In this document: positions 23,026 to 28,736 of the stretch, in pieces
Layout: each line of letters opens with the position of its first letter
How positions within the stretch are numbered: position 1 is the stretch's first letter
Source of the DNA: UBA9732 sp963649615
Lineage (GTDB): Bacteria > Spirochaetota > Spirochaetia > Sphaerochaetales > Sphaerochaetaceae
Assembly (NCBI GenBank): GCA_963649615.1
Contig: CAVJIN010000017.1
Span: 1-28,736 of the forward strand
Reading direction: 5' to 3'
DNA: 28,736 nucleotides
Made by a program: the position numbers and the translations under genes
Notes under the pieces: generated by a model
Database searches by the model: none
What the model saw: only the letters and a program-made list of their open reading frames with translations
What the model was told of the DNA's origin: nothing

Positions 23026-23871
23026 ATGAGAGTTAAAAACCAAAGAAAACTTTACTCTAATTTATTGAAAACTCTCATGTTTGCTTCAACTGCAATTGTT
23101 AGTGCAATTGTAGTTTTCTTTGTCTTGTATGTTTTGATATTAGGTCTTCCGAATGTTTCGTGGAATTTACTTTCCACAAAGCCAAGTTACCTAAGTGGAA
23201 ATATTGGAATTTTGCCAGACATTTTAAATACGGTTTATATAATCATTGCAACTCTTATTGTTGTTCTTCCTTTGGGTGTTGGCGCTGCGGTTTATCTGTG
23301 TGAATATGCTACAAACAAGAGGCTTGTAAAGATTATTGACTATGCTTCTGAAACTCTTTCCGGAGTGCCATCAATAGTCTATGGACTGGTTGGCATGCTA
23401 TTTTTTTGCCAGTTTCTTAAGTTTAAGACCTCTCTTTTGGCTGGAGCACTAACTTTGGTAATTATGAATTTACCTACTGTCATGAGGACAACCCAAGAGA
23501 GTCTGAAGACAGTTCCCCAAAGCTATAGAGAAGGAGCTTTTGGTCTGGGCGCTGGTAAATGGAGAGTAATAAGGACAGTGGTTTTGCCTTCTTGTGTAGA
23601 TGGAATTGTCACAAGTTGCATTCTCTCGTGTGGCAGAGTTTTAGGAGAGTCTGCAGCCTTGCTGTTTACAGCCGGTTTTGCTCATTCGTTAAATGGTTTC
23701 TTTGAAGGTTTAAATAGTGCAGGTGCAACCTTGACTGTTGCACTTTATTTCTATGCAAAAGACCAAGGAGAGTTTGAGGTTGCGTATGCAATAGCTGCAA
23801 TTTTGATGATATTGGCATTCATTATTAATATTTGTGCTTCTTTGACTGGAAGAAAGATGAAGAAGAAATAA
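23026..23871 (+). CDS. pstA: Phosphate ABC transporter permease PstA
   Basis: Second permease of the phosphate importer, 281 residues, six membrane segments. TLSGVPSIVYGLVGML (near 116-131) and the coupling loop YREGAFGLGAGKWRVIRTVVLP (near 172-193) match PstA. AAGGAG seven bases before ATG 23026; the pstC stop is one base upstream. The C-terminal tail is short and basic (GRKMKKK). Confidence 0.95.
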   Translation: MRVKNQRKLYSNLLKTLMFASTAIVSAIVVFFVLYVLILGLPNVSWNLLSTKPSYLSGNIGILPDILNTVYIIIATLIVVLPLGVGAAVYLCEYATNKRLVKIIDYASETLSGVPSIVYGLVGMLFFCQFLKFKTSLLAGALTLVIMNLPTVMRTTQESLKTVPQSYREGAFGLGAGKWRVIRTVVLPSCVDGIVTSCILSCGRVLGESAALLFTAGFAHSLNGFFEGLNSAGATLTVALYFYAKDQGEFEVAYAIAAILMILAFIINICASLTGRKMKKK

Positions 23872-23886
23872 AGAGGTTTTAAGAAT

Positions 23887-24642
23887 ATGGCAAGTATAAT
23901 TCAGGTACACGATTTGTGTTTGTGGTATACCACTCAACAAGCACTTTACAATGTAGATATAGATATAGAGGAAAAGAGCATCACGGCTTTAATTGGGCCT
24001 TCTGGTTGTGGTAAGTCAACCTTTTTAAAAACTCTAAACAGAATGAATGATTTGATTCCAGGAGTCAAAATTACTGGTCAAGTCCAATATGAAGGCAAAG
24101 ATATTTATAGCAGTACAACGGATGTTAACGAATTAAGACGTCAAATTGGTATGGTTTTTCAAAAGCCAAATCCCTTTCCTATGAGTATCTATGACAATAT
24201 TGCGTATGGGCCTAGAACGCATGGAATTAAAGGGAAGGCAAAATTAGATGAGATTGTAGAGACATCTCTTAAATCTGCTGCAATTTGGGATGAAGTGAAG
24301 GATAGGCTAAAGAAGAATGCTCTAGGCCTTTCTGGTGGACAACAACAAAGACTTTGTATTGCTAGGGCTTTGGCGGTTCAACCAAAGATTCTTCTTATGG
24401 ATGAACCTACCAGTGCTCTTGATCCTATTTCTACTTCAAGAATTGAAGAATTGGCCATGGAACTAAAAAAAGACTACACAATTGTTATTGTCACTCACAA
24501 CATGCAACAGGCTGTAAGAATTTCTGACTATACTGCGTTTTTCCTTTTGGGTAAATTAATTGAATATGGCGATACTGAAATGATGTTTGAACAGCCTAAG
24601 GATAAGAGAACAGAAGATTACATTACCGGGAGATTTGGTTGA
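23887..24642 (+). CDS. pstB: Phosphate ABC transporter ATP-binding protein PstB
   Basis: 251-residue ATPase that drives PstCA. Walker A GPSGCGKST (37-45), the PstB-specific FQKPNPFPMSIYDNIAYGPR (91-110), signature LSGGQQQR (148-155), Walker B LLMDEPTSALDP (169-180) and switch His204 (VTHNMQQA). The FQKPNPFPMS block separates it from other ABC ATPases. Start 23887 with AGAGG about 10 bases upstream, 15 bases after pstA. Confidence 0.97.
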   Translation: MASIIQVHDLCLWYTTQQALYNVDIDIEEKSITALIGPSGCGKSTFLKTLNRMNDLIPGVKITGQVQYEGKDIYSSTTDVNELRRQIGMVFQKPNPFPMSIYDNIAYGPRTHGIKGKAKLDEIVETSLKSAAIWDEVKDRLKKNALGLSGGQQQRLCIARALAVQPKILLMDEPTSALDPISTSRIEELAMELKKDYTIVIVTHNMQQAVRISDYTAFFLLGKLIEYGDTEMMFEQPKDKRTEDYITGRFG

Positions 24643-24643
24643 T

Positions 24644-25303
24644 ATGAGAAATAGATTTGATGAACAGCTGGATTTGTTAAACAAAGAATTGATTCAAATG
24701 GGTGCTTTATGTGAGGAAGTTATTGATCTTGTTACTAAGGCATTAACTAGTGGAAAAAGCGCACTTGCCAAGAAGGTTGCACCGTTGGATTGTGAGATTG
24801 ACCAAAAGGAAAGGTCAATTGAGTCTATGTGTCTTAAATTACTATTGCATCAACAACCTGTAGCGAGAGATTTAAGGCAAATATCATCGGCATTAAAGAT
24901 GATAACTGATATGGAGCGTATTGGGGATCAGGCGGAAGATATTGCGGAGATTATCGGATTTCTGGATGAGGATGACAAGCACAATTGCAAATTGGATGGC
25001 ACTACGTTGCAGAAGATGGGAGATAGTGCAAAAAAGATGGTGGTGGAGAGTGTCACCGCCTACGTGAATAAAGACTTGGACCTTGCTAGGGGCGTGGTAA
25101 AAGAGGATGATATTGTAGATGCGCTCTTTTTGGGAGTGAAAAAAGAACTCATAGAAAGAATTGCTTTGAATAAGTCCGAAGGGGAATATATACTGGATTT
25201 ATTGATGATTGCAAAGTACTTTGAGCGTATTGGCGATCATGCGGTGAATATCGCTCAGTGGGTGGTGTTTTCTGTTACTGGCGAGCATGAAGCGGAGGGG
25301 TGA
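24644..25303 (+). CDS. phoU: Phosphate signalling regulator PhoU
   Basis: 219-residue all-helical protein made of two three-helix repeats. Metal-binding helices read DMERIGDQAEDIAEI (about 88-102) and YFERIGDHAVNIAQWVV (about 194-210), the usual E/DxxxD pair of PhoU. It links Pst transporter state to the PhoR kinase, limiting phosphate uptake and keeping PhoB inactive when phosphate is ample. ATG 24644 follows the pstB stop after one base; an in-frame ATG at 24587 inside pstB is rejected because the PhoU fold begins at MRNRFDEQL. Confidence 0.95.
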   Translation: MRNRFDEQLDLLNKELIQMGALCEEVIDLVTKALTSGKSALAKKVAPLDCEIDQKERSIESMCLKLLLHQQPVARDLRQISSALKMITDMERIGDQAEDIAEIIGFLDEDDKHNCKLDGTTLQKMGDSAKKMVVESVTAYVNKDLDLARGVVKEDDIVDALFLGVKKELIERIALNKSEGEYILDLLMIAKYFERIGDHAVNIAQWVVFSVTGEHEAEG

Positions 25304-25305
25304 AG

Positions 25306-26076
25306 ATGATTTGGTGCGTTGAAGATGATGCAAGTATTAGAGACATTGAAGTTTACGCTCTACAATCTACTGGCTTTGAGGCTAGAGGTTTTGAGGATGG
25401 GCTAGTCTTTTGGAATGCACTTGAAAATGCAAACTCAAATTTAAAAGACATCACGAAAAAATCCTCAGAAAAGCTCCCGGAACTGATTATGCTAGACATT
25501 ATGTTGCCGAATTTGGATGGAATTGAGCTTCTAAAACGCATAAAAAGCACACCTTCTTTTGCAAATATCCCTGTCATTATGGCAACAGCTAAGGGCTCTG
25601 AATATGATAAAGTCAAAGGCCTTGATATGGGCGCAGATTACTATCTTGCAAAACCTTTTGGTGTTATGGAGTTAGTTTCCTGTGTTAAGGCAGTTTTAAG
25701 GCGCTACAAGGATAAAGAGCCAACAAATATTCTTAAAGTCAAAGATCTTGTTGTTAATTTAGATGAGCACACCGTAAAGATAAAAGGTGAAGAAGTTCCG
25801 CTGACCTTTAAAGAATTTGAGCTTCTAAAACTATTTATGAAAAATCCTAAAATGGTGTTTTCAAGAGACAAACTTTTTAACGATATTTGGGGCTTTGAAT
25901 ATTATGGAGAGTCCAGAACTGTAGATATGCACATAAGAACCCTTAGGCAGAAACTGGGAAACTATGGGGATATCAATTATGGCAATCTAATCAGAACAGT
26001 TAGAAATGTAGGCTACGGCTTAGATTCTGATTTTGCGTATGAATACGCATCTGCTTTTACGGAAGATAAACAATGA
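25306..26076 (+). CDS. phoB: Phosphate response regulator PhoB/PhoP (OmpR family)
   Basis: 256 residues. Receiver domain 1-135 with the acidic pair at Asp7-Asp8, phospho-acceptor Asp64 (IMLDIMLP), Thr94 and Lys116 (YLAKPFG). A winged-helix DNA-binding domain occupies 141-245, with TFKEFELLKLFMKNP and the recognition region RTVDMHIRTLRQKLG. The acceptor Asp is about 10 residues later than usual because of a polar insertion near 41-57 (NANSNLKDITKKSSEK). ATG 25306 has GGAGG seven bases upstream; GTG 25300 overlapping the phoU stop is an alternative. It is the likely binder of the boxes at 21252-21301. Overlaps phoR by 4 bases. Confidence 0.93.
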   Translation: MIWCVEDDASIRDIEVYALQSTGFEARGFEDGLVFWNALENANSNLKDITKKSSEKLPELIMLDIMLPNLDGIELLKRIKSTPSFANIPVIMATAKGSEYDKVKGLDMGADYYLAKPFGVMELVSCVKAVLRRYKDKEPTNILKVKDLVVNLDEHTVKIKGEEVPLTFKEFELLKLFMKNPKMVFSRDKLFNDIWGFEYYGESRTVDMHIRTLRQKLGNYGDINYGNLIRTVRNVGYGLDSDFAYEYASAFTEDKQ

Positions 26077-27749
26077 CAAAAAAAATCATGTATGCAATTC
26101 TTGCAGTTGCGACAGTAGTTCTTCTGCTTTCTTTTATATTGATATCTGAAATTCTCTATAACAGTTACTCAAACAGCCAATCTCTTCAACTTGAAGATGA
26201 ACTGAACATTGCAGCTGAAGGAGTAGAAATTTCCGGCTTGGATTTTCTAGAAGCAATAGAAGCCACACATGCCGAGCGTTACAGACTAACCTGGATTGCT
26301 TCTGACGGAACAGTCCTTTTTGATAACATGGCAGATGCCAGTCTAATGGACAGTCATGCAGACCGCCAAGAATTTGTTGAAGCTTTGACAAACGGCAAAA
26401 GTGAAAATACCAGATATTCAAGCACACAGCTGGAAGTAATTGTCTATCATGCAAAACGATTATCAGACGGTTCTGTTTTACGAATTGCAACAAGCCGTTC
26501 TTCTATTATAAGTATTGCACTCAACATGATTTTGCCACTGCTTTTGGTTTTGGCTGTCTCTTGGGCGTTTTCTTTTATTCTTGCACAACGAATGTCCAAG
26601 AAAATTGTTCAACCTCTTAATACGCTAGACTTGGACAATCCACTAGAAAACGATGTTTATCCAGAGCTTTCTCCGCTTCTTAGACGTATCTACAACCAAA
26701 GAAAAGAATTAGATGCTCAGCTTTTAGCCTTAAAGCGACATTCCGACGAATTTGATCAAATCTCGCGTAGCATGAGCGAAGGCCTTATGGTCCTAGATTT
26801 GGATGGCAAGATTGTCAGTATCAACCGCGCCGCACTTGAGATGTTTAAATACGACGGTTCCTGCATTGGCCGTAGTTTCCTTGAACTAGAACGCACTCAC
26901 GACTTTAACGTTGCCATAGATAACGCCATTGAAAACGGCCACGACGAGATTCGCCTTGAGCGGCAAGGGCGTGACATTCGTTTTTCCATGAGCCGTATTA
27001 TGTCAGACAACATTGCAATTGGCCTTGTGGTGCTAGCTTTTGACATAACAGAAAACGTCAACGCGGAAAACATGCGTAGGGAATTTTCTGCCAACGTCTC
27101 CCACGAACTCAAAACCCCTCTACAGGGCATCATGGGTAGCGCCGAGCTCATAGAAAGTGGCATGGCAAAAGACGAAAATGCCATCCGCTTTGCCTCACAC
27201 ATCCGCACCGAGTCCGCCCGCATGGTCAATCTCATTGATGACATCATTCGCCTTTCTCAACTAGATGAGGACATCTCTCTTCCTTTTGAATATACCGATA
27301 TTTTTAATCTTGCCCTTGAGGTCAAAGCTCAGCTTTCTGCAAGTGCAGAAAAGAAAAATGTCCAAATTATTGTTGAAGGGGAACATGTCCAAGCTAACTG
27401 TGTTGTCCGATTAATGAATGAAGTTTTATTTAACTTGGTGGACAATGCAATCAAATATAACAATAAAGATGGCAAAGTCTTTGTTTCTGTTTCTGAAACC
27501 CCAGACAATAATGTCAGAATTGTGGTAAAGGATACTGGCATAGGAATTCCACAAGAGCATATTCATAGAATTTATGAGCGTTTTTACAGAGTAGACAAAA
27601 GTCACTCCAAGGCTTCCGGCGGTACCGGCTTAGGACTTTCCATTGTCAAGCACGCTGTGCTTTACCATCATGGAAAAGTTTCCGTTGAAAGCCAAGTAGA
27701 TCGTGGCACCACCTTCACAGTAGAGATTCCACTTTGGCACAGTTGCTAA
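26073..27749 (+). CDS. phoR: Phosphate sensor histidine kinase PhoR
   Basis: 558 residues. Membrane segment 1 at about 7-29, an extracytoplasmic domain of about 115 residues (30-145), membrane segment 2 at 147-171, a linker and PAS-type domain (about 225-330), then HisKA with His344 (NVSHELKTPL) and HATPase: N-box NLVDNAIKYN (454-463), G1 DTGIGI (487-492), F-box YERFYR (501-506), G2 GGTGLGLSIVKH (516-527). Autophosphorylates and passes phosphate to PhoB. ATG overlaps the phoB stop (ATGA). The stretch at about 26930-27250 (end of PAS to HisKA) is visibly richer in G and C and prefers CGC, GCC and ATC codons, unlike the flanks. The promoter of the next gene lies in its 3' end. Confidence 0.93.
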   Translation: MTKKIMYAILAVATVVLLLSFILISEILYNSYSNSQSLQLEDELNIAAEGVEISGLDFLEAIEATHAERYRLTWIASDGTVLFDNMADASLMDSHADRQEFVEALTNGKSENTRYSSTQLEVIVYHAKRLSDGSVLRIATSRSSIISIALNMILPLLLVLAVSWAFSFILAQRMSKKIVQPLNTLDLDNPLENDVYPELSPLLRRIYNQRKELDAQLLALKRHSDEFDQISRSMSEGLMVLDLDGKIVSINRAALEMFKYDGSCIGRSFLELERTHDFNVAIDNAIENGHDEIRLERQGRDIRFSMSRIMSDNIAIGLVVLAFDITENVNAENMRREFSANVSHELKTPLQGIMGSAELIESGMAKDENAIRFASHIRTESARMVNLIDDIIRLSQLDEDISLPFEYTDIFNLALEVKAQLSASAEKKNVQIIVEGEHVQANCVVRLMNEVLFNLVDNAIKYNNKDGKVFVSVSETPDNNVRIVVKDTGIGIPQEHIHRIYERFYRVDKSHSKASGGTGLGLSIVKHAVLYHHGKVSVESQVDRGTTFTVEIPLWHSC

Positions 27750-27762
27750 GATGTGTTAGAAT
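27734..27762 (+). promoter_or_regulatory. Promoter of the UPF0158-GNAT gene, predicted leaderless
   Basis: TTGGCA (27734-27739), 17 bases, TAGAAT (27757-27762), then six bases (TGTGCT) to ATG 27769. The -35 is inside the end of phoR. No Shine-Dalgarno site precedes the gene. Confidence 0.58.
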
Positions 27763-27768
27763 TGTGCT

Positions 27769-28686
27769 ATGACACAGAAATACAATATTTCATTGCTCTC
27801 TGAAGCAACCTTAAATGAAATTGCTTTTGGAATGGAAAATCAGGATCTTGATTACGTCTTTTGTCTTAATGATGGCAATGTTTATCCTTGTAGTGATTTA
27901 GCTGAATACTTTGATGATCCAAATGAAATGGAGTTTGTAGACCTTCCTCAATGGACCAGTGCAGACGGCTATAGACTTATGTGCGCTTTTGCACAATCGT
28001 ATAAAGATAGCAGTGTTAGAAATAAGCTAAACAATGTCCTAAGTTCAGGTAATCGTGGAGTTTTTAAACGCTTTAGAGCTGTATTGGATACCGTTGATGG
28101 TGCAACGGATGCTTGGTACAAATTCAAAGAGAAACGTATGTATGCCCATATTCGCGCTTGGTACAGAAAAATAATGGCCAATAGGGCAGACGCTGTTTCA
28201 GAAAAAGAGCTTGCAGATGACAACAATACAGGAGTGCTCTTTGTATCCTATGATATTGAGCATTTGGAAAAACTAGACTCAAGATGTCTGGAGTTGGAGA
28301 AATTGCTCTTAAAGGAAAATCCTATTGTAAGTAAAGTTGCCAATGCTTTTACAAACCAAGAGGCATACTGTGCATATCAAGGTGAAAACCTTTGTGGAAT
28401 GTTGAGTTTTGAGGTGATAAAAGAGTCCGCGTGCGTGCTCATATATTATATAGAAGAGAAAAGTAGGGGAAATGGCCTTTTTGAGATGCTTTTTGACCTC
28501 ATGAATAGAGATTTAGAGCGCAGAGGCGTGCATAAAGTTTTTTTCCCGCTTCAAAGTGGCACTAAATTGGAAAACTTTTTATCTAACCGTGGTGTGAAAT
28601 CCAGTGAGCCTTATATTATTAAAGAATATAATGTGGATGCCTGGAATCACTTGGTTGACTCACAAGAAATAGCATACCTAGTGTAG
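27769..28686 (+). CDS. UPF0158 domain fused to a GNAT-like acetyltransferase domain
   Basis: 305 residues. Residues about 25-140 match the UPF0158 pattern: LPQWTSADGYRLMCAFA (58-74), a central GVFKRFRAVLD (97-107) and aromatic WYKFKEKRMYAHIRAWY (116-132). The UPF0158 role is unknown. The C-terminal part (about 195-300) looks like a GNAT N-acetyltransferase: the LCGMLSFEVI strand, YYIEEKSRGNGLFEMLFDL with the acetyl-CoA loop RGNG, and a late LENFLSNRGVK segment as in GNAT ends. The combination suggests UPF0158 positions the enzyme on a partner. No signal peptide or membrane segment. It has its own promoter and is not clearly part of the phosphate operon. Confidence 0.78.
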   Translation: MTQKYNISLLSEATLNEIAFGMENQDLDYVFCLNDGNVYPCSDLAEYFDDPNEMEFVDLPQWTSADGYRLMCAFAQSYKDSSVRNKLNNVLSSGNRGVFKRFRAVLDTVDGATDAWYKFKEKRMYAHIRAWYRKIMANRADAVSEKELADDNNTGVLFVSYDIEHLEKLDSRCLELEKLLLKENPIVSKVANAFTNQEAYCAYQGENLCGMLSFEVIKESACVLIYYIEEKSRGNGLFEMLFDLMNRDLERRGVHKVFFPLQSGTKLENFLSNRGVKSSEPYIIKEYNVDAWNHLVDSQEIAYLV

Positions 28687-28706
28687 ATATTTTTACAATC
28701 ATTTTG

Positions 28707-28728
28707 CTGCCAAAGAGTTCAATGGCAG
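28707..28728 (+). terminator. Candidate stem-loop after the UPF0158-GNAT gene
   Basis: Perfect arms CTGCCA (28707-28712) and TGGCAG (28723-28728) with a 10-base loop, 20 bases after the stop codon. No T-run is visible before the window ends, so it may be a terminator or part of the next regulatory region. Confidence 0.35.
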
Positions 28729-28736
28729 TGAAACTT

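Overview
The window is AT-rich and densely packed. No gap longer than 300 bases lacks a gene; the largest are 7271-7434, 7795-7941 and 21220-21339. The gene set fits a spirochaete of the Treponema type: a BioY/ECF biotin importer, a large secreted HExxH peptidase with a probable outer-membrane C-terminus, an ABCG-like split exporter, DUF4143 ATPases, and lineage-specific coiled-coil and STAS-kinase proteins. The genus is inferred from gene content only; no rRNA or other decisive marker is present. I saw no tRNA, rRNA, insertion sequence or CRISPR array.

Layout. 1-1275 (-): biotin ECF transporter (partial ATPase, then bioY), divergent from mnmA (1342-2418, +). 2421-5964 (-): operon trmJ-like methyltransferase, DUF362 ferredoxin-type protein, M29 aminopeptidase, HIT hydrolase. 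6020-7794 (+): AI-2E-family permease and a DksA/TraR zinc-finger protein. 7942-12926 (-): DbpA-type RNA-binding protein, metallo-beta-lactamase hydrolase, RdgB/HAM1 pyrophosphatase, ABCG-like ATPase with a membrane domain, its permease, and an HSL-type alpha/beta hydrolase. 13037-19404 (+): long coiled-coil protein, DUF4143 ATPase, MscS channel, small membrane protein, secreted peptidase MA-like protein. 19455-21219 (-): HD alarmone-hydrolase-like protein and a STAS-kinase fusion. 21340-27749 (+): complete pstSCAB-phoU-phoB-phoR phosphate module. 27769-28686 (+): UPF0158-GNAT fusion.

How the parts work together. The phosphate module is a full import and sensing unit. Upstream of pstS, TTTACA-type half-sites recur at 11-bp phase, like PhoP/PhoB boxes. 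The first one overlaps the -35 of the divergent HD/STAS-kinase operon, so one regulator could control both phosphate uptake and a putative alarmone/partner-switching pair.

The most unusual theme is promoter architecture. At several operon heads (bioY, trmJ, the AI-2E gene, rdgB, the UPF0158-GNAT gene, and more weakly mnmA and the coiled-coil gene) a sigma70-like -10 lies only 6-8 bases before the start codon. In the five clear cases it is paired with a -35 across exactly 17 bases, and none has a Shine-Dalgarno sequence. This predicts leaderless mRNAs. Genes inside operons, and some heads such as pstS and dksA, instead carry ordinary AGGAG-type sites. Three of the divergent pairs have overlapping or abutting core promoters.
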